Part shown: positions 55,601-62,060 of the stretch, in pieces
Numbering within the stretch: position 1 is the stretch's first letter
How the letters are laid out: each line of letters begins with the position of its first letter
Source of the DNA: Pseudomonas sp. LP_7_YM
GTDB lineage: Bacteria > Pseudomonadota > Gammaproteobacteria > Pseudomonadales > Pseudomonadaceae
Direction: 5' to 3'
Assembly: GCF_004364435.1 (NCBI RefSeq)
Contig: NZ_SOCT01000002.1
Location: forward strand, 434,001 to 498,000
Length of the DNA stretch: 64,000 bases
The notes under the pieces: model-generated
Told to the model about the DNA's origin: nothing
The model's input: the letters and a program-made list of their open reading frames with translations, nothing else
Database searches by the model: none
Position numbers and translations under genes: made by a program

Positions 55601-56047
55601 ATGACACTCATCACCCGAGGGATTCGGAACAACAACCCCGGCAACATCGATTACAACCCGCGCAACCAATGGCAGGGCCAGCTCCCGCCAGACCCGGCAA
55701 TCGAGAAACGCTTCGCCCGATTCGACACCGCCGAAAATGGCATCCGTGCACTGGCCAAGCTCTTGCTGGCGTACCGGGGTAAGGACGGGGTGCCTGGCGT
55801 GGGTGGCCCCGGCATCGACACTGTGCGGGAGATCATCAGTCGGTGGGCGCCGGGCGGGGAGAATGACACCGAGGCGTACATTAGGGCCGTGGCCGCAGAT
55901 GTCGGCGTTCAGCCCAATCAGCCGATCGACATCCGCAACTTCAGAACGCTGATCGCCCTGACCACCGGGATCATCCGGCATGAAAACGGCGCAGTTCCTT
56001 ATGCTGCGTCGGTGATTGCTGAAGGCGTGCAGAGGGCGCTGGCGTGA
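55601..56047 (+). CDS. Phage endolysin-type peptidoglycan hydrolase
   Basis: A 148-residue protein beginning MTLITRGIRNNNPGNIDYNP, the hallmark of a phage family annotated as lytic/structural peptidoglycan-degrading proteins and found in F-pyocin-like clusters. Other family segments are RFARFDTAENGIRALAKLLL and IISRWAPGGENDTEAYIRAV. TCTGGAGAAACG precedes the ATG. There is no signal peptide, so it needs the holins. It is followed by Rz in ATGA/GTGA overlap. Confidence 0.78.
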   Translation: MTLITRGIRNNNPGNIDYNPRNQWQGQLPPDPAIEKRFARFDTAENGIRALAKLLLAYRGKDGVPGVGGPGIDTVREIISRWAPGGENDTEAYIRAVAADVGVQPNQPIDIRNFRTLIALTTGIIRHENGAVPYAASVIAEGVQRALA

Positions 56048-56556
56048 CGGATGTCCGCGTCAAGCTGCTGGCCTACATGCTGGCAGTCATCGCGCTTATC
56101 AGCATCGGGTTCGCGGCTGCCTGGTTCTGGCAGGCCAATGCGTATGGGCAGGTGATCGCCAGCGCTCAATCAGATCACCAGAAAGACTTGGCCACTGTCT
56201 CAGCCGCTGGCACAAGGCAGGCCCGCGAAGCCTTGGCAAAGCAGCAGGCCGTCGAACAAAAGCTCGCTGCACTCGACAAAACCGGCACTGAAGAGAAGGG
56301 GAAACTCAATGCTGAAAATGACACTCTGCGCCGGGCTGTTGCTGATGGCACTCGCCGGTTGCGCATCGCGGGAAGTTGTAGTGCCCGTGACGGGAACGTG
56401 TCCGGTACCGCCAGCGCCGCCGGCGTGGGTAATGCAGGCACCATCGAACTCAATCGGGAAACTGGACAAGCTGTTCTCGATCTCCGCCGGGACATCATCG
56501 CCGATCAGGCAGCCTTAAGAGCTGCCCAGTCGTATATCAAGAACGTGTGCCGTTAA
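56044..56556 (+). CDS. i-spanin (Rz-like)
   Basis: A 170-residue inner-membrane spanin. The start is GTG at 56044, overlapping the endolysin stop. One N-terminal membrane helix (LLAYMLAVIALISIGFAAAW) is followed by a long periplasmic coiled coil (QARE/KQQAVEQKLAALDK heptads). It pairs with the outer-membrane lipoprotein encoded inside it to fuse the two membranes at lysis. Family: Pseudomonas lysis-system Rz. Confidence 0.82.
   Translation: MTDVRVKLLAYMLAVIALISIGFAAAWFWQANAYGQVIASAQSDHQKDLATVSAAGTRQAREALAKQQAVEQKLAALDKTGTEEKGKLNAENDTLRRAVADGTRRLRIAGSCSARDGNVSGTASAAGVGNAGTIELNRETGQAVLDLRRDIIADQAALRAAQSYIKNVCR
56309..56518 (+). CDS. o-spanin (Rz1-like lipoprotein) nested in Rz
   Basis: A 69-residue lipoprotein in the frame opposite to Rz, wholly within it. 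The signal MLKMTLCAGLLLMALAGCAS has a perfect lipobox (LAGC), and the mature part is Pro-rich (PVTGTCPVPPAPPAWVMQAP), as in Rz1. Nesting of Rz1 in Rz is the classic lambda arrangement. Confidence 0.85.
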   Translation: MLKMTLCAGLLLMALAGCASREVVVPVTGTCPVPPAPPAWVMQAPSNSIGKLDKLFSISAGTSSPIRQP

Positions 56557-56895
56557 TGCGCGGTGACAGGCTGAGCGCTGGTCCAATCAGGCGTACAACA
56601 CCAATGAAGTTAACGGGCGTTGGTTTTTCTTTTTCGGCCCCATCCTGCGTCTCTCATCGGAGACCGACTGTTTCGGTCCACCGAGGAGGCGTCAACTTCT
56701 ACCGCTTGATCGGCCAGTGGCCGTAACTATCAGGTGACCATTATAGAAGTGCATCTCCTTTGGGTCGTTATCGGCTGTTTGGTAAACCGAGTAATGTCCA
56801 CTAAGAAGGAAATGCCACTGAAGATGACGTGATGTACTTCGGATCGATGAATCAGTTTGCAGATCGCGGAGCAGGCCAGGCCCAGGATTCATTGC
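56557..56895. other. Right edge of the island, no supported gene
   Basis: 339 bases between Rz and the first core gene. A 66-codon minus-strand frame at 56692-56892 (SGHYSVYQTADNDPKEMHFY) is open but has no ribosome site that I trust. No direct repeat of the left edge was seen. Confidence 0.35.
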
Positions 56896-57381
56896 TTATT
56901 CCACCGGTATCAACGCACCCGGCGTTATCTCGCCATTACGCCCGATACGCATGCTGTGTCCAAATACGAATCCGGTCCTGAGCTTGCCGTCCAGCCGGTA
57001 AGGTACGGCCTGATTGGGCTTGCCGAGCATCCGCGCGACGTCCTTGAGATGTTCCCAAAGGTTGGTGCGGATCGGTATCGAGAAATTGCGGTGGCTGTTG
57101 CCCTTGACCACAAACCAGTCGCTGTAGTCGCCATCTGCGATCAGGATGTCGTCGAGCAACACCTTGTAGCGCAGCCCGCGCACCAGCACGCTGGAGTCGT
57201 TGGGGTTGTCCACGCGAAAGCGCAGCTTCAAGTCCTGCTTGAGCAGCCTGGCCTTGACCACGTCGACTTTGAGAAGCTTGACGTCGAGGTCCTGGTTGCC
57301 ACCGGTGATCAACGACGAACAGCCCGATAGTGTCAGCGCCATGAACAAGGCGACGACTCTGATTATGCTTGCCTGAAACAT
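56896..57381 (-). CDS. LEA type-2 family lipoprotein
   Basis: A 161-residue lipoprotein. The start at 57381 follows CGGGAG and gives MFQASIIRVVALFMALTLSG followed by C (lipobox LSGC). The mature part is a single LEA-14-like beta domain (LRFRVDNPNDSSVLVRGLRY; GNSHRNFSIPIRTNLWEHLK). It is probably held at the outer membrane; function unknown. It is the first core gene right of the island and would adjoin the SEC-C gene region in a genome without the island. Confidence 0.82.
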   Translation of the reverse strand: MFQASIIRVVALFMALTLSGCSSLITGGNQDLDVKLLKVDVVKARLLKQDLKLRFRVDNPNDSSVLVRGLRYKVLLDDILIADGDYSDWFVVKGNSHRNFSIPIRTNLWEHLKDVARMLGKPNQAVPYRLDGKLRTGFVFGHSMRIGRNGEITPGALIPVE

Positions 57382-57490
57382 TGTTTTACTCCCGTCGGGC
57401 CTGAGTATAGCAAGTGGCCAGCCCGCGGGCACTCGCTGTTACATAAAGCCTGCGCCATACTGACGCCATGTGTCGAAGGAGTATTGACCC

Positions 57491-58096
57491 GTGAAGCTGT
57501 ACGAAATTGTTTTTTCTGGACAATTGATACCGGGCGCGCAACTTGATCGGGTCAAGGCCAACCTGGCGAAACTGTTTCAGGCCGACGCCCAGCGCCTCAC
57601 GCTGCTGTTTTCTGGTCGGCGATTGGTGCTCAAGAACATGCTCGATCAGGTGGGCGCCGAGAAGTATCGGTCCACTCTGGAGCGCGCTGGTGCGCTGGTG
57701 GAAGTCGTGGCGATGGCGGAGCAGGTCGCCCCCGAGACTGAAACGCAACAGGTCGAAATCGAAGAAGTCGAGCTCGCTCCACCACCGGATGAGCCGAACT
57801 GGACACGCCGGTCATCGTTATCTTCGGTGTCGACCCGTGCCGGGGAGGCAAAGCGGCTACTCACGACGAAGACCGAGCCGCGAGATGTGTACATGGCCGC
57901 ATTTGTCGATGTCGAGGCACCGGACTTGAGCATTTCTGAGCTTGGGCAGGACGTACAGGACCCCAAGGCGGCGCCGGTCGCGCCTCGACTGGATCTGTCA
58001 GGTCTGAGCCTGGCGCCTGAGGGCAGCGACATGGGCCAGATCAAATCGGTCGAGCATGTGCTGATCCCGGATATTTCGCACATCAAACTTGTGTGA
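57491..58096 (+). CDS. Conserved hypothetical protein
   Basis: A 201-residue soluble protein. Residues 1-80 form a small domain (MKLYEIVFSGQLIPGAQLDR; RLVLKNMLDQVGAEKYRSTL), similar to the N-terminal module of other Pseudomonas proteins that begin with a MKLYEIVF/GQL pattern. The rest is acidic, Pro-rich and probably disordered, ending KSVEHVLIPDISHIKLV. It is divergent from the LEA gene. No function is known to me. Confidence 0.72.
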   Translation: MKLYEIVFSGQLIPGAQLDRVKANLAKLFQADAQRLTLLFSGRRLVLKNMLDQVGAEKYRSTLERAGALVEVVAMAEQVAPETETQQVEIEEVELAPPPDEPNWTRRSSLSSVSTRAGEAKRLLTTKTEPRDVYMAAFVDVEAPDLSISELGQDVQDPKAAPVAPRLDLSGLSLAPEGSDMGQIKSVEHVLIPDISHIKLV

Positions 58097-58168
58097 TGAA
58101 ACGCTGCCTGACTGAGCTCGATAGGGTTTCGAATGCGCTCAGGCCGCACGTATCCATAGGCGGCGAGA

Positions 58169-58642
58169 TCACGCCATATAAGCCGAACAGCATTTCTTGA
58201 ATTTCTGCTCGCTGCCACAAGGGCACGCATCGTTGCGTCCGGCCTTCAGTTGCACGGTCGGGTCGATGAAATACCAGCGCCCGTCGTTCTGAACAAACGC
58301 CGAACGCTCCCGGTGACTATGCTCTGCGACCGCGTCATGCCAGCGCGCCGTGAAGGTCACAAACGCGTGCTCCGGCTTGCCGCCCAACAACTCGGCACTC
58401 TCCACCTCAAGCCCCAGCCAGGTACTTTGCGCACTCCATTGGCTGATCGACTCACGGTCCAGGCTGTTTTTCTGGGCCGGCAGCGTCGTGTCGAGCAGGT
58501 AATCCACAAAGCCTAGGACGTAGGCACTGTAGCGCGAACGCATCAACGCCTCTGCGCATGGCGCGGGTGTGCCGGCATGATAGCGACCGCAGCAGCCGTC
58601 CGAAAGGTTGCCGCTGCCACAGGGACAAATTGCACTGCTCAT
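58169..58642 (-). CDS. ychJ: YchJ-family SEC-C protein
   Basis: A 157-residue protein with cysteine/zinc motifs at both ends: [19 protein letters not shown] at the N-terminus and [16 protein letters not shown] (SEC-C) at the C-terminus. Between them is the YchJ NTF2-like domain ([29 protein letters not shown]). The start at 58642 gives MSSAICPCG. It is followed closely on the same strand by no further gene, and the DUF6231-type gene precedes it by ten bases, so they are probably co-transcribed. Biochemical role unknown. Confidence 0.88.
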   Translation of the reverse strand: MSSAICPCGSGNLSDGCCGRYHAGTPAPCAEALMRSRYSAYVLGFVDYLLDTTLPAQKNSLDRESISQWSAQSTWLGLEVESAELLGGKPEHAFVTFTARWHDAVAEHSHRERSAFVQNDGRWYFIDPTVQLKAGRNDACPCGSEQKFKKCCSAYMA

Positions 58643-58652
58643 GTTGCAGATC

Positions 58653-59150
58653 TCACCACCAGTACTTGCCAAAATTTTCCGGATTGGCCCAGAACTTCGC
58701 GTTCAGCCAGTCCGGTACTTGTTTGTATTCGCGAAGGTCGTAGGTGAAGAGTGTCAGCACCTGTCCGTCCCTGACGAAACGTTCGCTGGCCTGTAACGCC
58801 AGTGAGTAAAAGTCCGTGGTCTGCCATCCACACGCCTTCATATCGGCCAGCACGGCGATGCGACTGGCATTGAGGTTGCGGATCCCGCCCAGCAATTCCA
58901 GTCCTGCGCGTTTCGGCATGTGCTCCAGGCAATCAACGACCAGCGCCAGATCGAAACGCTGGGCAGCAATGTCTGCAGGCAGTGCACCCGGCGCCGCGTG
59001 CGTCAGTTCAGCATTCGGATGCGCGTCCTGAAAAGCTTGCAAGGCTGGAAAACCGCTGGCGCCGATCAACAGCAAACGCTTGGGCGCATAGCGGTCCAGG
59101 AGGGCGGCCAGCGCTTGTTGTGGCGTGCGGGTGGATACACTGTCGGTCAT
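58653..59150 (-). CDS. DUF6231-type, methyltransferase-like protein
   Basis: A 165-residue protein with a Rossmann-like core: [15 protein letters not shown] (about 30-45) and [14 protein letters not shown] (about 75-90), patterns of SAM-dependent methyltransferases but without a clean GxGxG motif. The C-terminus is [19 protein letters not shown]. Catalytic activity is uncertain. It is in a two-gene unit with ychJ. Confidence 0.7.
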   Translation of the reverse strand: MTDSVSTRTPQQALAALLDRYAPKRLLLIGASGFPALQAFQDAHPNAELTHAAPGALPADIAAQRFDLALVVDCLEHMPKRAGLELLGGIRNLNASRIAVLADMKACGWQTTDFYSLALQASERFVRDGQVLTLFTYDLREYKQVPDWLNAKFWANPENFGKYWW

Positions 59151-59394
59151 CGAAATCCCTCAATTAAGCCTGCAAGGTTAGCCTGCTGAATTCTGGTGGC
59201 CTAGTGCTTGAGCTTTTTAATTGCACGTTATGGCAACGCCTACGAAGTGCAGGCAAAAGGCTTTTTCTTAAAGAGCACGCCCGTCTACGTGCTTAAAACC
59301 CATCAAACGACCTGGATCGGATTGGCAAATGGAAGCTGCGGCGTCTTTACTGCATTTCAGTCGGATTTAGCCGATACCAAAGGAGAAGAACTGT

Positions 59395-60102
59395 ATGAGC
59401 ATGATTCGGACAGCGTTACCTCTGATTTTGGTTGCCAGTGTATTGACAGGCTGTGCTGGCTTGCAAAAGACCGACTGGCCTTTGTGTGCGGCAGGGGGTG
59501 CGCTCAGCGGTGCTGCCGTCGGGGCGTTCCAGTCCGCCTCCGTCGCGGCGGGGCTGGGTGGTGCGGTGGGTGTAATGGCGGGTGCTTATTGCTGGGCGCA
59601 TGGTGATGGCGATGATGACGGCGACGGTGTGCTGAACAGCGTCGACAAATGCCCGAATACACCCAAAGGTACGCCGGTCGATGCCGCAGGCTGTCCGATC
59701 GTAGCGCCAGCTCCTGCGCCGGAGCCGGTGCCTGCTCCGGTTACGCTGCCTAAAGAAGAAGTGATCACCATTCGTGACGTGCATTTCGAGTTCAACAAGG
59801 CGACGTTGACGCCAGGCGACAAGCAGCAGTTGGATCGGGTGGTAACCAAACTGAAAGCTGAAGCGGCCAACGTTCAATTGCATGTCAGTGGACACACGGA
59901 CAGCGTGGGCGGCGATGCCTATAACCAGAAGCTGTCTGAAAAACGTGCGCATTCGGTAACGGATTATCTGGTCAGCGCAGGTATTGCCCGCAGTGCGTTT
60001 GTCTCGGTGGAAGGGGATGGTGAGAGCCGTCCTGTCGCCGATAACAAAACGGCTGAAGGCCGTGCGTTGAACCGTCGTGTCGAGATCAAGATTAATCGCT
60101 GA
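59395..60102 (+). CDS. OmpA-family lipoprotein with calcium-type repeat
   Basis: A 235-residue outer-membrane lipoprotein. The signal is MSMIRTALPLILVASVLTG followed by C (lipobox LTGC). Residues about 28-68 are a Gly/Ala-rich glycine-zipper-like stretch (AAGGALSGAAVGAFQSASVA). A thrombospondin-3-like acidic repeat follows (DGDDDGDGVLNSVDKCPNTP). A Pro/Ala linker leads to the OmpA peptidoglycan-binding domain (about 122-235; SGHTDSVGGDAYNQKLSEKR; ALNRRVEIKI). It tethers the outer membrane to the wall. Confidence 0.9.
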   Translation: MSMIRTALPLILVASVLTGCAGLQKTDWPLCAAGGALSGAAVGAFQSASVAAGLGGAVGVMAGAYCWAHGDGDDDGDGVLNSVDKCPNTPKGTPVDAAGCPIVAPAPAPEPVPAPVTLPKEEVITIRDVHFEFNKATLTPGDKQQLDRVVTKLKAEAANVQLHVSGHTDSVGGDAYNQKLSEKRAHSVTDYLVSAGIARSAFVSVEGDGESRPVADNKTAEGRALNRRVEIKINR

Positions 60103-60122
60103 TCGACAGTTAAGCATTAGAG

Positions 60123-60155
60123 AAAGCCCCGGACTTTGCGTCGGGGTTTTCTTTT
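60123..60155 (+). terminator. Intrinsic terminator after OmpA-family gene
   Basis: CCCCG/CGGGG stem (60127-60131 with 60142-60146), followed by TTTTCTTTTT, 20 bases past the stop. Confidence 0.75.
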
Positions 60156-60298
60156 TCCCGAGCCAGATAGCCTCTCACCCGCATCGCCATCAAACCTGCG
60201 GCATTTGAAGTCATCCTCTGGCATAGTCGCTCCCGTCGCCGTACTGTGCGCAAAGCATTTTTTGCAGCACGGAAATAAAAAAACAGCAGGGGCGTGTC

Positions 60299-60574
60299 AT
60301 GAAGTTGGTTTGGGGGTTAGGGAAAGTTTTGACGCTGGGGTTTTGGACAGTGGTGCTGGTCAATCAGACCGCTGTTCTGCCGGTGCCCTTCGATATGTTG
60401 ATCAAACTGGCCGGCAGTCTGTTGCTGCTGACCCATGTAATGGAACTGCTTCTCTTCAACGGTAGCCTGCGGGGGCGTGCGCACCCTTGGCTTGATCGTA
60501 TACAGATTCTGGTTTTCGGTATTTTCCACCTGCAATCCTTTGGTCGCCGCCAGGCGGAGGTTCACCATGCGTAA
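60299..60574 (+). CDS. DUF1145-family membrane protein
   Basis: A 91-residue protein with two hydrophobic segments (GLGKVLTLGFWTVVLVNQTA; LIKLAGSLLLLTHVMELLLF) and a hydrophilic end. It matches the DUF1145 family of small inner-membrane proteins. AGGGGCGTGTC precedes the ATG. Its 3' end overlaps the next gene by eight bases. Confidence 0.78.
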   Translation: MKLVWGLGKVLTLGFWTVVLVNQTAVLPVPFDMLIKLAGSLLLLTHVMELLLFNGSLRGRAHPWLDRIQILVFGIFHLQSFGRRQAEVHHA

Positions 60575-61340
60575 CGTGTTACTAATGACGGCGGGCCTGC
60601 TGTCGGCGCTAAGCAGTCCTCTGATCATGGCCCAGAGCATCTCGGTGGAGTCGCATTCGCTGATGCGCCTGCCGAGCAACGCCAGCGTCATGCAGCTGGA
60701 TCGTCTGGAAGTGGCCGATTACGGAACCCTGCTGATCCCGGCCGGTGTGACCGATGTGCGAGTCGGGCAGTTGGTCATGGGCCATGAGTCGCGAATCGCT
60801 ATCGTGCCTGGCGCCGACACGCTCAATTTGCAGGTCAAACAGGGCGATCTGGGCAGTGGTGCTCAAATCACCGCACGTGGCGCGCCGGGCACTTTCGAGA
60901 AGGCGCCGTCGCCAGGACGCAGCCTCAACCTGCGGATCGAGGCGTTGAATGCCGACCTGCTGTCCATCGACGCCCGTGGCGGCGCGGGATCGCCCGGGTA
61001 TGCGGGCCTGGACGGTGGCAATGGCCAGGAACCGGGTTGTACCTGGGGATCGGCAAGCCGTGGTTTCGATGGCGATAACGGCGCCAATGGCCATGAAGGC
61101 GCGCCCGGGGCACTGGTACGCCTGGAACTGCCACAAGCTTTCCCGGATGAACAGGTGAAGGTCAACGTGCAGGGCGGCGCCGGCGGGATTGGCGGGGAAG
61201 GCGGTCGCGGCGGCAAGGGCGGTGCGTCCAAAGGCTGTCTGGTGTATCGCGCTGATGGTGCCAAATCCGGCCGAGAGGGTGAAAAAGGCCAACCAGGTTC
61301 CGTTGGACCAGCAGGCTCTGTGAGCGTGCGCAAGTTGTAG
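60567..61340 (+). CDS. Secreted Gly-rich, collagen-like hypothetical protein
   Basis: A 257-residue protein. The start at 60567 gives MRNVLLMTAGLLSALSSPLI followed by MAQ, a signal peptide. Residues about 35-110 may be beta-helical. From about 120 it is rich in Gly-X-X/GG patterns (GGAGSPGYAGLDGGNGQEPG; GGAGGIGGEGGRGGKGGASK; GREGEKGQPGSVGPAGS), with two cysteines that could form a disulfide. It is coupled to the DUF1145 gene by an eight-base overlap. It is likely surface or periplasmic; function unknown. Confidence 0.72.
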   Translation: MRNVLLMTAGLLSALSSPLIMAQSISVESHSLMRLPSNASVMQLDRLEVADYGTLLIPAGVTDVRVGQLVMGHESRIAIVPGADTLNLQVKQGDLGSGAQITARGAPGTFEKAPSPGRSLNLRIEALNADLLSIDARGGAGSPGYAGLDGGNGQEPGCTWGSASRGFDGDNGANGHEGAPGALVRLELPQAFPDEQVKVNVQGGAGGIGGEGGRGGKGGASKGCLVYRADGAKSGREGEKGQPGSVGPAGSVSVRKL

Positions 61341-61356
61341 GATCAAACTCTCATCT

Positions 61357-61445
61357 CTGTAGGAGCGAATTTATTCGCTAGAGGCCAAGGCAAGCGAGAT
61401 ACCTTCATCGCCTGCATGCCTTCGTGAATGAATTCACTCCTATAG
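61357..61445. repeat. REP-like inverted repeat pair
   Basis: CTGTAGGAGCGAATTTATTC (61357) and GTGAATGAATTCACTCCTAT (61424) are inverted imperfect copies flanking about 45 bases. They are of the same general type as 26909-26998 and lie between two convergent genes. Confidence 0.65.
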
Positions 61446-61470
61446 AGTTCACCGCATGACTGGCAAGTAC

Positions 61471-61935
61471 TTAAAACCCCGGCCGGGCGGCCGCAATCGC
61501 AATCACAGCGATCCCCACCAGCACGTTGACTCCCACCACTCGCCGGATCCCGGCAAGCGTTACTGCACCTTCAGCCCACTGCTCGGCTTCCACGGCTTTG
61601 CGCAATCGCGGCAGGTTCAGCGTTGAAACCCTCAGAAACAGGGCCACCATCACCACATACAGCCCGATCATCACCTGCACGTAACGTGGAGCAGTCTGGA
61701 AACCGCTGAAGTTGATGTTGATCATGCCGATTCCGGTCACCGGCAACAGGATCACCGCACACCACACCCAGACAAAAAAGCGTTGAAAAACCTGCAACCA
61801 CAGCTTCAGTCGTGCCGGGCCCTCGAGTGCGGCGATGACCGCTGGTCGCAGGATCATCCATGAGAAAAACATCCCGCCTACCCATAAAACAGCGGCCAGT
61901 ACATGCAGGACGTAGACAAAGGCTACAGGGGACAT
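61471..61935 (-). CDS. CopD-family membrane protein
   Basis: A 154-residue integral membrane protein with four hydrophobic segments (VAFVYVLHVLAAVLWVGGMF; WCAVILLPVTGIGMININF; VMIGLYVVMVALFLRV; GVNVLVGIAVIAIAAA) and conserved His9 near the start. It matches the short CopD-type family, associated with copper handling or haem-like cofactors. The substrate is unknown. It is divergent from dinG. Confidence 0.82.
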   Translation of the reverse strand: MSPVAFVYVLHVLAAVLWVGGMFFSWMILRPAVIAALEGPARLKLWLQVFQRFFVWVWCAVILLPVTGIGMININFSGFQTAPRYVQVMIGLYVVMVALFLRVSTLNLPRLRKAVEAEQWAEGAVTLAGIRRVVGVNVLVGIAVIAIAAARPGF

Positions 61936-62060
61936 CGAGAACTCCGATCTGCGCAGAAAGAATTAGCGCGGTATGATAGCCGCCCGCTGCAACCACTGAT
62001 AATTTATCCAGCGGTTTTTTCACCTGTAAATCCTGTGACGCCGAGCCAACGACCCAGCCC

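Larger units (their letters stand above)
37823..56556. mobile_element. Lambda-tail island: candidate F-type tailocin
   Basis: Order: DUF1654 gene with SOS box, repressor, unknown regulator-like gene, two terminators, two holin-like genes, tail terminator protein, V, G/GT, H, M, L, K, lipoprotein, I, duplicated segment with second I, J, two tail accessory genes, endolysin, Rz/Rz1. No integrase, excisionase, terminase, portal, protease, capsid or replication gene is present. This is the gene set of F-type pyocins: flexible phage tails released by lysis. The flanks are core genes (SEC-C protein; LEA lipoprotein), and I saw no flanking direct repeat or tRNA. The alternative is a prophage remnant that lost its head genes. 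Confidence 0.78.

Noticed and set aside
37823..56556. A complete inducible prophage
   Set aside because: No integrase, terminase, portal, capsid, replication gene, tRNA target or flanking direct repeat could be seen.
56692..56892. 66-codon minus-strand gene at the right edge of the island
   Set aside because: No convincing ribosome site and no recognised family. Left as an open frame in the gap description.
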